Assembly (NCBI GenBank): GCA_035485275.1 | Contig: DATHOE010000044.1 | Location: 1-64,000 of the forward strand | Origin: DAIDJD01 sp035485275 | GTDB taxonomy: Bacteria; Oederibacteriota; JAJYGY01; DAIDJD01 | Length of the DNA stretch: 64,000 bases | Direction of reading: 5' to 3' | Part shown: positions 15,389 to 24,119 of the stretch, piece after piece | Layout of the letters: every line of letters begins with the position of its first letter | Numbering within the stretch: the first letter of the stretch is position 1 | Notes under the pieces: model-generated | The model's input: only the letters and a program-made list of their open reading frames with translations | Databases searched by the model: none | Told to the model about the DNA's origin: nothing | Made by a program: the position numbers and the translations under genes

Positions 15389-17641
15389 ATGCCCGCAAGA
15401 CTCAACCTTGATAAATCCGGCCAACCGGAAGCGGCCCCGCCCTGGGGCCCGGCCGAAGCCCTGGGACTGGCCCTGGTCCTCGTTTTGGCGGTGGCCTTGC
15501 GGATATGGCATCTGGACCGCAACGGTTTTGGAAACGCCTATTACGCCGCGGCCGTTCGCAGCATGCTGCGTAACCCCCACAACTTCTTCTTCGTCTCCTT
15601 TGATCCCGCGGGCTGGGTCACCGTGGACAAGCCGCCCCTGGCCCTATGGATCCAGGCCGCCAGCGCCAAGCTATTCGGATACGGCGGCATGAGCCTTTTG
15701 CTGCCGCAGGCGGCGGAGGGCGTCGCAGGGGTGGCCCTCCTGTACGCCCTGGTGCGCCGCGCGTTTGACCGCCCCGCGGCCTTGGGCGCGGCTCTGGTGC
15801 TGGCCGCCATGCCGCTGTCCGTGGCCGTGGACCGCTACAACAACGTGGACGCATGCCTGGTCTTCGTGCTGCTGCTGGCGGCCTGGGCCATAGCGCGGGC
15901 GGTCGAAAGCGGCCGCAGGAGCTGGCTCCTCGCGGCCGCGGTTTTGGGCGGGCTCGCCTTCAACACCAAGATGCTGATGGGCTTCATCTTTTTGCCCGCC
16001 TTTTATGCCACCTATCTTTTCGCGGCCCCCGGCTCCCTGCGCCACCGGATCAGGGAAATGGCCCTGGCCTCGGCCCTGCTCGCCGCGGTGTCCCTGAGCT
16101 GGATCCTCGCGGTCGATTGGACCCCCGCGGCCCGGCGGCCTTTTGTCGGCAGCAGCACCGACAATTCCATGGTGGAGCTGTCTTTCATGGGCTGGAACGG
16201 GCTGCAACGCTTCAGCCGCCACAGGCCCGGCGCCGCGCCCGCCTCCCTGTCCGGGACCGCCGGCGCCGGACCGGAGTCCGCGGCCGCGGAAAGCGACGCA
16301 AAAACGGATCCGGAGCCGGCCCAAAGGGGTCACAGAGGCGGCCCGCGCTGGGGTGGCGGAAGCCCTCCCGGGCCCTTCCGTCTCGCCTCGCCGGAATGGG
16401 CGGCCCAAGTGCTGTGGTTCATCCCCTTGGCTCTGCTGGGCCTCCTCGCAGCCCTGCGCCGCGGGCCGCGGCTGAGGTCCGCGGCGACCGGGGTTCATAA
16501 AGCCCATGCGCCCAGTCGGGGCCTTTTCAGGGCCATCGCGGCCGCCCCGGGTTTGTTGAGACAAGGCCTGCTTTCCCGGCCCGACCGCCAGGCCCTTTTC
16601 TTCTGGTCCGCTTGGCTGGCGATCCATGCCCTGATTTTCAGCACCTTCAGCGTGGTCCACACCTATTACCTGGTCCTGCTCGCTCCCGCCGTCGCCGCGC
16701 TGAGCGGAATCGGCCTGCGGGCTCTCTGGCTGGAATACCGGGAAGGCCGCAAAGACCTTTTGCTGGTCGCGATCCTGGCGACGGCGCTATGGCAGGAGCG
16801 CATCCTGGCACAGAATCCGGATTGGAACGGAGCCCTCCTTCCCATCCTGGCGGGCGGCGCCACGCTGGGCGCGCTCGGGCTGGCGCTTGCCCGCGAAAAA
16901 GATCCGGCCTCGGGCCCGTCCTGGCCCCGCGTGAACCTCGCCGTCGGGGCCGTGGCGCTGCTGGTCTGCCCCTTGGGATGGGCCCTGACGCCCGCGCTCA
17001 GCCCCAGCGGAGGCGCGTCGGTGGAGGCGGACCCGACCTTGGTCACCGGCGCCGTCTCCCCGGACCTTGGGGCTCCGCGCTCCCAGGGCATGGGCCGTCA
17101 AGGCCGCGGGTCCGCGGACAGCGACAAGCTGCTGCTGGATTTTTTGGTGCGCCACCGCGGTGCTGCCGAATACCTGGTGGCTGCCCAGAACAGCCAGACC
17201 GTGGCGCCGCTCATCATCGCCAGCGGGGAGCCCGCCATCTCGATCGGCGGATTCATGGGCCGCGATCCCATCGTCAACGCGGACCAGTTCACGGCCATGG
17301 TCTTGGCCGGAAAAGTCCGATACTTTCTCCTGGGACGCGACCGGGGCCGGGGGCAGGGGGGATGGTCCGACGCATCCGCCCGGAATCCCTGGGCCGGGGG
17401 GCCTGGCGGAGGCGGCGCCGAAGCGAGACAGATCTCCCAATGGGTGCGCAGTCACGGCCGCGCCGTGGATCCGCGGCTGTGGCAGGCGCCGGCGGCCCTT
17501 CAGGCGGCGGAGGCCTCTGGAGGCCCTTCTTCAGGCTGGAGCCGCGACTCCGACCTGCGGCTCTACGACCTGGGCGTCCTTTGGGGGAATGAAGGCCAGC
17601 AGGGCGCCCTTGGCAAGCAGCGTCATGGACGGCGCGCCTAG
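15389..17641 (+). CDS. YkcB-like membrane glycosyltransferase (GT39/PMT-2 family)
   Basis: This 750-residue polytopic enzyme has the ArnT/PMT-type GT-C fold. The first periplasmic loop reads DRNGFGNAYYAAAVRSMLR with the acidic residue expected at the active site, followed by VTVDKPPLALWIQ. A large insertion after ~residue 275 is Gly/Ala/Pro-rich (GGPRWGGGSPPGPF), typical of YkcB relatives, and the C-terminal soluble part has EYLVAAQNSQTVAPLIIASG and ISIGGFMGRDPI. Such enzymes transfer sugars from polyprenyl phosphate to cell-envelope acceptors. AGGA precedes the ATG. A companion GtrA-like or DPM-like donor synthase is not next to it. Confidence 0.85.
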   Translation: MPARLNLDKSGQPEAAPPWGPAEALGLALVLVLAVALRIWHLDRNGFGNAYYAAAVRSMLRNPHNFFFVSFDPAGWVTVDKPPLALWIQAASAKLFGYGGMSLLLPQAAEGVAGVALLYALVRRAFDRPAALGAALVLAAMPLSVAVDRYNNVDACLVFVLLLAAWAIARAVESGRRSWLLAAAVLGGLAFNTKMLMGFIFLPAFYATYLFAAPGSLRHRIREMALASALLAAVSLSWILAVDWTPAARRPFVGSSTDNSMVELSFMGWNGLQRFSRHRPGAAPASLSGTAGAGPESAAAESDAKTDPEPAQRGHRGGPRWGGGSPPGPFRLASPEWAAQVLWFIPLALLGLLAALRRGPRLRSAATGVHKAHAPSRGLFRAIAAAPGLLRQGLLSRPDRQALFFWSAWLAIHALIFSTFSVVHTYYLVLLAPAVAALSGIGLRALWLEYREGRKDLLLVAILATALWQERILAQNPDWNGALLPILAGGATLGALGLALAREKDPASGPSWPRVNLAVGAVALLVCPLGWALTPALSPSGGASVEADPTLVTGAVSPDLGAPRSQGMGRQGRGSADSDKLLLDFLVRHRGAAEYLVAAQNSQTVAPLIIASGEPAISIGGFMGRDPIVNADQFTAMVLAGKVRYFLLGRDRGRGQGGWSDASARNPWAGGPGGGGAEARQISQWVRSHGRAVDPRLWQAPAALQAAEASGGPSSGWSRDSDLRLYDLGVLWGNEGQQGALGKQRHGRRA

Positions 17642-17665
17642 CGGGGAGGGGAGGGCCTCCCCGCT
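17640..17665 (+). terminator. Hairpin at the end of the glycosyltransferase gene
   Basis: A perfect 10-bp stem (AGCGGGGAGG at 17640-17649 with CCTCCCCGCT at 17656-17665) with a six-base loop starts inside the stop codon. No T-run follows, so termination may be Rho-assisted or the hairpin may only protect the mRNA end. Confidence 0.4.
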
Positions 17666-17967
17666 GGACCGGGGAAGGGGCCTATCTCCAGGTTTTGTGA
17701 TATGAAACCAAAGCGGATCCTGGGCCCGCGGGATTCGATGAAAACCGCAACTAAACAATGCTTTTTCGCGTAATGCTTAACACAGGCGAGCTGCGCGCGG
17801 ACGCTCCCCCTGGACGGCTGCAAGCATGCTTCGTCCACGGTCTTCATTCGTTTTTCGGCCGCGACCGGGCCTACGATCCCTTACATGTTGCAACGAGAAA
17901 TTACCCTTGATGCTCTCGAAAACATCTATGATGTCGGGGTTTTTCCGATCAATCCCTTAGGTGCTCC
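17666..17967. other. Intergenic region before the RND pump
   Basis: Some 300 bases without a credible gene; the longest plus-strand reading frame is about 20 codons. The half nearer the pump is AT-richer and presumably holds its promoter, but I find no pair of -35/-10 boxes with acceptable spacing (TTGATG and TATGAT near 17909-17934 are only 14 bases apart). No clear operator repeat seen. Confidence 0.4.
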
Positions 17968-20900
17968 GTGACCATTTCCGAAATCTCCATTAAGAACCCG
18001 GTATTCGCGTGGATGTTGATGGCCGCCATGATCGTGTTTGGCGCCATATCCTTGTCCCGCATGGGCATCAGCCAGCTGCCGGACGTTGACTTCCCCGTCG
18101 TCACCATCAATGTGCAGGATCTCGGCGCCCCGCCTGAAACCATGGAAACCGATGTCGTGGACCCGATCGAGGGCGCCGTGCTCCAGGTTCCCGGGGTCGA
18201 GGACGAGGTTTCCCAGAGCATCAACGGCTCGGCCACCATCACCCTTACCTTCGACCTCGACCGCAACATCGACTCGGCCCTGGTGGACACGGAAAACGCG
18301 GTGGTCAGCGTGGAAAACCAGCTGCCCACGAACATCTATCCCCCGACCTACAGCAAGACCAACCCCGACGACCAGCCCATCATGTACCTGGGCCTGTATT
18401 CCACGGACCCAACCGTCACGCTGCGCGACCTGATGATCTACGTCAACGACATCGCCCAGGGCGAATTCGCGAGCGTGGAGGGCGTGGGCCAGGTCACGGA
18501 ATCCGGCTATCTGCAGCCCGAACTGAGGGTCTGGCCGGACGACAAGAAACTCGCCCACTATCAGCTGACGGTCGCGGACATCATCAACACCATCCAGGCC
18601 GAACACATCGAATTGCCCAGCGGCCTGCTCGAATCGCCGGGACGCCAGGACAAGAACGTGCAGACCCTGAGCCGCGCCCTGACGCCCCAGGAGTTCGGGA
18701 ACATCTTCATCAACGCCCGAGGCGGCAACGTGAACTACCGCCCCATACCCCTGAGCCGGGTCGCCGAGGTGACGCTGGGCACGGCCGACGTCCTGCGCGT
18801 CAGCCGGGTCGAAGGCCAGGTCTGCGTGGGCCTGGGCATCATCAAGCAGGCCGGCAGCAACGCGGTGGCCGTGGGGTCGGCGGTGCAGGCGCGCCTGAAC
18901 GAGATGAACAAGACCATGCCCAGGGGCATGCAGGTGAAGGTCATCTACGACAGCACCGACTTCGTGCGCCAGGCGGTCAGCGACCTGGAGAAAAACCTGG
19001 TCCTGGCAGCCCTGGCCACGGCCCTGGTCTGCTGGCTCTTCCTGGGCTCCTGGTCCGCGACGCTCAACGTCGTGCTGGCCATCCCCACCTCCATCGTGGG
19101 CACCTTCACCATCCTTTATTTCTCCGGCTTCACCCTCAACACCTTCACCCTCCTGGGCTTGAGCCTTTCGATCGGCATCGTGGTCGACGACGCCATCATG
19201 GTGCTGGAGAACATCGTCCGGCACCAGGAGATGGGCAAGGGCAACGTCCAGGCCTCCATGGACGGGGCGCGCCAGATCACCTTCGCGGCCGTGGCCACCT
19301 CCCTGGCCATCGTGGCGATCTTCCTGCCCGTGGCATTCATGAGCGGGGTCATCGGCAAATATTTCTACCAGTTCGGCATCACCATGGTCGCGGCGGTGGC
19401 CCTGTCCCTGCTGGAGGCCCTGACCCTGACGCCCATGCGCTGCTCCCAGTTCGTGCATGTGAGCAGCCGCACCTCGGCCTTCGGCAAGGCCGTCGAACGG
19501 ACCTTGGACTGGTTCGCCGGCCTGTATGCCCGCGCCCTGCCCGTCGCCCTGAACCACCGCTGGCTGGTCCTGATCGGCGCCCTGGTCTTTTTCGTCGGCT
19601 CCCTGTTCATCTCGCTGGGCCTGAAGAAGGAGTTCATCCCCACGCAGGACCAGTCCGTGGTCTTCATGAGCTTCAAGACGCCGGTGGGCTCGTCCCTCGC
19701 GTACACCGACACCCGCATGCAGCTGGTGGAGCGGTACCTGGCCAAGCAGCCCGACGTGATCAAATACTACGTGTCCGAGGGCGGAAGATTCGGCGGCCAG
19801 CTCAACACCGGCTTCGGCCTGGCCACGCTGCTCCCCAAGGGCCACCGGCCCGTCGATGCGCAGCTGGGCCGGCAGCCCACCGAAGCTGACCTGATGAACC
19901 GCTTCCGTAAGGACCTTTCCAAGGTGCCGGACCTGACGCCGATCATGATCGACCTCTCCACCCGGGGCTTCACCTCGAGCCGGGGCTACGCCATCGAGGC
20001 CGGTGTGCGCGGCCCGGACTGGGACATGCTGCAAAGCAGCGGCATGAAGCTCATGCAGGCCATGAAGGACAGCGGCATGATGGTGGACGTGGACACGGAT
20101 TTCGCGGCGGGCATGCCCGAGGTGGACGTGGTCCCCAACCGCATCGAGGCAGCCAAGCGGGGGGTCAGCGTCGGCACCATCGCCCAGACGGTCAACGCCA
20201 TGGTCGGCGGGGAGAACGTGGGCTTCTACCCCCGCGACGGCCACGAGGACTACATCGAAGTCCGCCTGACGGACTCCGCCCGGACCCGCCAGGAACAGAT
20301 CAACGATCTGCTCCTGCGCAACGACCGCGGCGAGGTCGTCCCCATGAAGGACGTGGTGACGCTCAAGGACATTTCGACGCTTTCCCAGATCACCCGCGAC
20401 AAGCGCCAACGCACCATCACGCTCTACGCCAGCTGCGCACCTGGGGTGTCCCAGGACGTGGCCCTGGCGAAGATGCAGTCCCTGGCCAAGCAGATCCTCC
20501 CCCGGGGCTACTACATCGTCATGGGGCAGGGCTCGGACGTCTTCACCCAGACTTTCCACGACCTGCTCTTCGCCCTGTTCTTCGGCGTCATCGTCGCCTA
20601 CATGATCCTGGCCAGCCAGTTCAACAGCTTCATCGACCCCTTGACCGTGCTGATGGCCCTTCCCTTCAGCGCCTCCGGGGCCCTGGCGGGCCTGTGGCTG
20701 TGGCCCTACCTCACCTTCAACGCGCAGAACGCTCTGAGCCTGAACATCTACAGTCTCATCGGCATGCTGCTGCTCATGGGCATCGTGAAAAAGAACTCCA
20801 TCATGCTGGTGGACTTCACCAACGAGGTCCGCAGGATCAAGAAGCTGCCGGTGCGGGAGGCTCTGCTGGAGGCCTGCCCCGTGCGCTACCGGCCCATTTT

Positions 20901-21180
20901 GATGACCTCGGTGGCGGTCATGGCGGCGGCGGTCCCGGAGGCCCTGGGGAGCGGCCCCGGCAGCGAGACCCAAGTGCCCATGGCGGTGGTGCTCATCTTC
21001 GGCGTGGCCGTGGCCTCTGTGCTGACCCTGTTCATCGTGCCCTGCTTCTACAGCGTGGTGGCGCCCCTTGAAGGCAGGGAGGCCCACCAGAAATTGATCG
21101 AGGAGGCCGAGGACGCAATCGCCGCCGAGGCGGAAGAGGCCAAAAAGGGCCACGGCGCGAAGGCTCCTGAACGCGTCTAG
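17968..21180 (+). CDS. RND-family efflux transporter (AcrB/HAE1-like)
   Basis: This inner-membrane proton-driven pump has 1070 residues, normal for the family. There is one N-terminal helix (NPVFAWMLMAAMIVFGAISL), a large porter domain, helices 2-6 from ~residue 340, a second porter loop, and helices 8-12 near the end. Helix 4 has LSIGIVVDDAIMVLENI with the paired Asp of the proton relay, and helix 10 has VKKNSIMLVDF with the conserved Lys. The GTG start has TTAGGTG upstream. No membrane-fusion adaptor or TolC-type gene lies beside it, which is unusual. The last ~35 residues are acidic then Lys/Ala-rich. Substrate unknown (drug versus other export). Confidence 0.93.
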   Translation: MTISEISIKNPVFAWMLMAAMIVFGAISLSRMGISQLPDVDFPVVTINVQDLGAPPETMETDVVDPIEGAVLQVPGVEDEVSQSINGSATITLTFDLDRNIDSALVDTENAVVSVENQLPTNIYPPTYSKTNPDDQPIMYLGLYSTDPTVTLRDLMIYVNDIAQGEFASVEGVGQVTESGYLQPELRVWPDDKKLAHYQLTVADIINTIQAEHIELPSGLLESPGRQDKNVQTLSRALTPQEFGNIFINARGGNVNYRPIPLSRVAEVTLGTADVLRVSRVEGQVCVGLGIIKQAGSNAVAVGSAVQARLNEMNKTMPRGMQVKVIYDSTDFVRQAVSDLEKNLVLAALATALVCWLFLGSWSATLNVVLAIPTSIVGTFTILYFSGFTLNTFTLLGLSLSIGIVVDDAIMVLENIVRHQEMGKGNVQASMDGARQITFAAVATSLAIVAIFLPVAFMSGVIGKYFYQFGITMVAAVALSLLEALTLTPMRCSQFVHVSSRTSAFGKAVERTLDWFAGLYARALPVALNHRWLVLIGALVFFVGSLFISLGLKKEFIPTQDQSVVFMSFKTPVGSSLAYTDTRMQLVERYLAKQPDVIKYYVSEGGRFGGQLNTGFGLATLLPKGHRPVDAQLGRQPTEADLMNRFRKDLSKVPDLTPIMIDLSTRGFTSSRGYAIEAGVRGPDWDMLQSSGMKLMQAMKDSGMMVDVDTDFAAGMPEVDVVPNRIEAAKRGVSVGTIAQTVNAMVGGENVGFYPRDGHEDYIEVRLTDSARTRQEQINDLLLRNDRGEVVPMKDVVTLKDISTLSQITRDKRQRTITLYASCAPGVSQDVALAKMQSLAKQILPRGYYIVMGQGSDVFTQTFHDLLFALFFGVIVAYMILASQFNSFIDPLTVLMALPFSASGALAGLWLWPYLTFNAQNALSLNIYSLIGMLLLMGIVKKNSIMLVDFTNEVRRIKKLPVREALLEACPVRYRPILMTSVAVMAAAVPEALGSGPGSETQVPMAVVLIFGVAVASVLTLFIVPCFYSVVAPLEGREAHQKLIEEAEDAIAAEAEEAKKGHGAKAPERV

Positions 21181-21200
21181 CGGCCCGGAATAACAAAAAA

Positions 21201-21240
21201 ACAAAGCCGCCTTGGGCGTCCAAGGCGGCTTTGTTTTGTC
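21201..21240. terminator. Strong bidirectional intrinsic terminator
   Basis: A perfect 15-bp stem (21201-21215 with 21220-21234) and a four-base loop are flanked by an A-run on the left and TTTTG on the right. It can therefore stop both the RND gene (plus) and the SRPBCC end of the long minus-strand block. It sits between convergent genes. Confidence 0.9.
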
Positions 21241-21253
21241 CCGATCCCGCCGC

Positions 21254-21682
21254 TTAGGGCCTGGCGCCCCTCACTTCGGCCGCCAGGCGGTCCAAATTCT
21301 GCGCGTTGGCGGGGACCACGATGGGTTCCATGCGCCGGGCCAGCTCCGGGTCCGCGAAGGTCTGGGCCCAGGTCACGGTGGTCCCTTCCGCCGCGGGCTC
21401 CAGGGTGATGGCCAGGCGGTACGCCGGGTTTGAACTGTGCTCGACCACGACCCTTTTTGACGGCTCAATCTCGGCGAACACGCTCTCGTTGGGATAGTGC
21501 CCCCCGTTGGGCCCGTGCATCACCAGCGACCATTTCCCGCCGGGCTTGAACTCGCAAACGTGGAAGGTGTTGCTGAAGCCCTCCGGGCCCCACCAGCGGG
21601 CCAGGCGCAGCGGATCGCTGATGGCGGCGAACACCTCATCCGGCGGGGCCGGAATGGTCAGCGAGTTTTCGAAGGTGGGCAT
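21254..21682 (-). CDS. SRPBCC/AHSA1-family protein
   Basis: This 142-residue protein with the START/Bet v1-like fold reads LTIPAPPDEVFAAISDPLRLARWWGPEGF near the start (split here as a typical AHSA1 entry), then FKPGGKWSLVMHGPNG and a C-terminal TTVTWAQTF strand. AHSA1-like proteins bind hydrophobic ligands or assist Hsp90; in bacteria they are often encoded with ArsR regulators, which is not the case here. The ATG at 21682 has a perfect GGAGGAG in front. It is the last gene of the minus-strand block, 31 bases after the phosphoribosyltransferase-like gene. Confidence 0.88.
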   Translation of the reverse strand: MPTFENSLTIPAPPDEVFAAISDPLRLARWWGPEGFSNTFHVCEFKPGGKWSLVMHGPNGGHYPNESVFAEIEPSKRVVVEHSSNPAYRLAITLEPAAEGTTVTWAQTFADPELARRMEPIVVPANAQNLDRLAAEVRGARP

Positions 21683-21713
21683 GGACTCCTCCCTGGGGCT
21701 GCCGGCGGCGGGC

Positions 21714-22481
21714 CTAAAGGATTTCGGCTCCGCTCTGGTCCCGGACCGTGGCCACGGTCTTGGCCAGCGCCAATCCCCGGGCGCACGCCTCGTTGTACAG
21801 GTTGACCACTTCGCCCGCCGCCCGGAGGGTGTAGCCGCTGCTGACCACATCGTCCACCAGGACCACAAAACGGTTGCGGACCGCGGGGTCCCGCAAGGGC
21901 ATCAGGGAGTTCACCTGGGCCGGCCTGTTCTCGGTCGTTTGCACGCCGGCCACGGAGGCGCCCCGGAAGAGGAGCGGCCGGTATGTGAATTCAGCTCCGG
22001 CCTGGGAGCACGCGCTTTCAAGCACCCGGGAAAGGCCCCAGGGCAGCGCCCCCGTTTCCGCGCCCGGAAGCGGCGAGACAAAAACCGGCCGCAGCGTGCC
22101 GAAATCACCCCGCGTAAGCAGTTTGGCCAGGCCGGCCGCCAGAAGACCGGAGAAATAGGCGATCAGGGCCGCGACCTCGGGGGCCTCCGGTTTTTCCGGC
22201 GCCGCGGCCAGCCCCTTCAGGCGCAGGATGGCCTCGCTGTGGGAACAGCCCAGCCCGGGCTGGGGATCCGCCGCCTGGCGGCCGCCCTTGATGGGCTGAA
22301 AGCCCCCGAGGGCGAACAGGGGGACGCGGTTCTTGCCGGTGGCCGTCTTCAGCCTCTGAAGGGCCATGTCCTGGTGGCGGCGCAGGCGGCCCTGTTCAAA
22401 GTCCAACTGCATGATGAAAGCGTCCGCGTGCTGGCCGGAACGATAGAACTCGGTGATTTCTTCCTGAACGGGTTCGGCCAC
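21714..22481 (-). CDS. Phosphoribosyltransferase-like protein, function unknown
   Basis: This 255-residue protein has one recognisable motif, VVLVDDVVSSGYTL at ~206-219. That is the PRPP-binding loop of type I phosphoribosyltransferases (two acidic residues then a small-residue turn), as in ComF-like proteins. FVSPLPGAETGAL (~134-146) resembles the PPi-loop region. The N-terminal ~100 residues match nothing I know, and no ComF-type zinc ribbon is visible. GTG start with AAGGGGAATC upstream. Its neighbours (fur, SRPBCC) give no functional hint. A salvage or competence-related PRTase is possible. Confidence 0.65.
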   Translation of the reverse strand: MAEPVQEEITEFYRSGQHADAFIMQLDFEQGRLRRHQDMALQRLKTATGKNRVPLFALGGFQPIKGGRQAADPQPGLGCSHSEAILRLKGLAAAPEKPEAPEVAALIAYFSGLLAAGLAKLLTRGDFGTLRPVFVSPLPGAETGALPWGLSRVLESACSQAGAEFTYRPLLFRGASVAGVQTTENRPAQVNSLMPLRDPAVRNRFVVLVDDVVSSGYTLRAAGEVVNLYNEACARGLALAKTVATVRDQSGAEIL

Positions 22482-22537
22482 GATTCCCCTTATTTTTAAT
22501 GGTGTGCACGGGCGCTAAGGCCCCCGTGGTCAAGACT

Positions 22538-22993
22538 TCAGCGCCCCCGCTTTTCCTTGCGGCAGTCCGGGCACAGGCCGTAAACCTTGAGGGAGTGGTG
22601 TTGCGGCTGCCAGCCCAAGGCCACGGCCTCCTCCTCCTTGACGGTCTCCAGGCGCTCGGAGCTGAGCTCCGTGACCTTGCCGCAGGAGGTGCAGATGAGG
22701 TGGTCGTGGTGGGTGTGGCCGACCGTGTGTTCGTAGGTGGCCACGCCCTTGGCGATGCTCAGTTCCTCCACCATGCCGCTGGAAACCAGGTGCTCGAGGG
22801 TGCGGTACACCGTCACCCGGCCCACCAGGGGCTCACGCTTTTTCACCAAATGGTAGAGCTCTTCGGAGGTGAAATGCCGGTGGGCGCCGAAGGCGGTTTC
22901 GGCGATGCGCAGGCGCTGGGGCGTCAGCTTGAGGCCCTCTTGCTTGAGGTATTCGCAGAACTGCTCGACTTCGCGGGTCCAGGGTGCGGACAA
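22538..22993 (-). CDS. Fur-family metal-dependent repressor
   Basis: This 151-residue regulator has a winged-helix DNA-binding half (LKLTPQRLRIAETAF, HFTSEELYHLV, RVTVYRTLEHLVSSGMV) and a dimerisation/metal half with HTHHDHLICTSCGKVTEL and a C-terminal CPDC. The two CxxC pairs would bind structural zinc and the His cluster the regulatory metal. Whether it is Fur, Zur or PerR cannot be decided from sequence; presence of both CxxC motifs fits all three. It lies 17 bases after the TPR/outer-membrane gene on the same strand. No Fur box stands out in the short flanks. Confidence 0.93.
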   Translation of the reverse strand: MSAPWTREVEQFCEYLKQEGLKLTPQRLRIAETAFGAHRHFTSEELYHLVKKREPLVGRVTVYRTLEHLVSSGMVEELSIAKGVATYEHTVGHTHHDHLICTSCGKVTELSSERLETVKEEEAVALGWQPQHHSLKVYGLCPDCRKEKRGR

Positions 22994-23009
22994 GAAGCCT
23001 CCTTAACCC

Positions 23010-24119
23010 CTAGAAAAGGGGCTTGAAATGCCAAACGCCGTAAAGGGCGAAGCTGAGGCCGGAGGTGCTGAGGTCCCATTTCGTGATGGAGCTCGCCGTG
23101 GGCGAGCTGTAGTAGCCGACCGGGTGCCCCACATGGATGGCGGTCTGGTTCCCCGGCACGGAGGTGTAATCCATGGTGGTGCCCGTCTGGTACAGGTAGC
23201 CGACGCTGAGGCCCAGGCCGAATCGGCCGAACAGGTATTCCCCCCTGAGCTCCGGCCAAATCGCGAAGCCGGTGCCGGCGGCGCTGTAGGTTTGGTCCTC
23301 GCTCGGGACGCCGTCCGCCGAATCCACCGTGCCCGGGGTGAATTTTTGGTCCACTTTTATGGAACTGGGCATGACCCCCAGCCCCAGGCGGGGTTCCAGC
23401 ACAAAAGCCTTGCCGAACCTGAACCTCCAGCCGGGGGTGACCAGCACGGTCACCTGGTTGATGGTATAGGTGTCCTTTTCGCTGTCGGTCCCGCCAAAAA
23501 TTCCCGATCCCGAGAAGTTGACCGCGTCGTCGCGCAGGGGCCCATCCTGCACGTCCAGGCCGGCCACGAATCCGTTGGAGAAACCGTAGTCGAAGCCCAA
23601 GGCAACACCGTAGGACAAGGTGTCCCCCGGCTCGGACGCCGAATAGCCCGGGATGTTGCTGGTCGAATATTGGTCATAAAACTTGTTCACGTCCCCGTCA
23701 CCCGCGTAGACGCCCATCAGCGCCCCGCGCACGTCGAAGCCGGGAATGAAGGGACCCGCGTGCCGGGAAACCGCCGGGGCGGCCCCGCCGATGGAAACCC
23801 TGAGGTTGTCCGCGAAATCCTGGGTGGCGGTGTCGTCGGGATGGTAAGCAAGGTAGCGGTCGTAAAAGTACAGGGCGCCTCTGTGGTCCCCCGCCTCGAA
23901 GTACACCCGACCCAAGGCCGCGTAGGCCCCCGTCATGCTGGGATCGGCCTTCAGGGCCGCTTCAAAGGACAGCACGGCCATCCTGAACTGTTTGGCCGCG
24001 TCGTAGTTGCGGCCGGCCTGGAAATCGGCCAGGGCCTCGGCGGTGTAGGCGCGCGCCGCCGCCGGCAAGGCCGAAATCCCCGCGATGAACGCAATGCACA
24101 TCCCCGCCCTTATGCGCAT
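23010..24119 (-). CDS. Outer-membrane beta-barrel protein with N-terminal TPR repeats
   Basis: In 369 residues, a signal peptide (to ~24, ending AAARA) is followed by about two TPR repeats (residues 28-105, for example AVLSFEAALKADPSMTGAYAALGRVYFEAGD). The remainder has alternating polar/hydrophobic strands rich in Gly, Tyr and aromatic girdles (GVALGFDYGFSNGFVAGLDV, LRGEYLFGRFGLGLSVGYL). The last residue is Phe (HFKPLF), the usual signal for BAM-assisted barrel insertion. It starts directly after the stop of the exported protein upstream (no bases between), so the two are probably made together. Specific function unknown; it may be an assembly or porin-like protein. Confidence 0.75.
   Translation of the reverse strand: MRIRAGMCIAFIAGISALPAAARAYTAEALADFQAGRNYDAAKQFRMAVLSFEAALKADPSMTGAYAALGRVYFEAGDHRGALYFYDRYLAYHPDDTATQDFADNLRVSIGGAAPAVSRHAGPFIPGFDVRGALMGVYAGDGDVNKFYDQYSTSNIPGYSASEPGDTLSYGVALGFDYGFSNGFVAGLDVQDGPLRDDAVNFSGSGIFGGTDSEKDTYTINQVTVLVTPGWRFRFGKAFVLEPRLGLGVMPSSIKVDQKFTPGTVDSADGVPSEDQTYSAAGTGFAIWPELRGEYLFGRFGLGLSVGYLYQTGTTMDYTSVPGNQTAIHVGHPVGYYSSPTASSITKWDLSTSGLSFALYGVWHFKPLF

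Noticed and set aside
17926..21204. Very long minus-strand open frame opposite the RND pump
   Set aside because: Same cause; the pump on the plus strand has all family motifs.
22507..22528. Small hairpin after fur as a terminator
   Set aside because: Only about six clean base pairs with a mismatch and no T-run.
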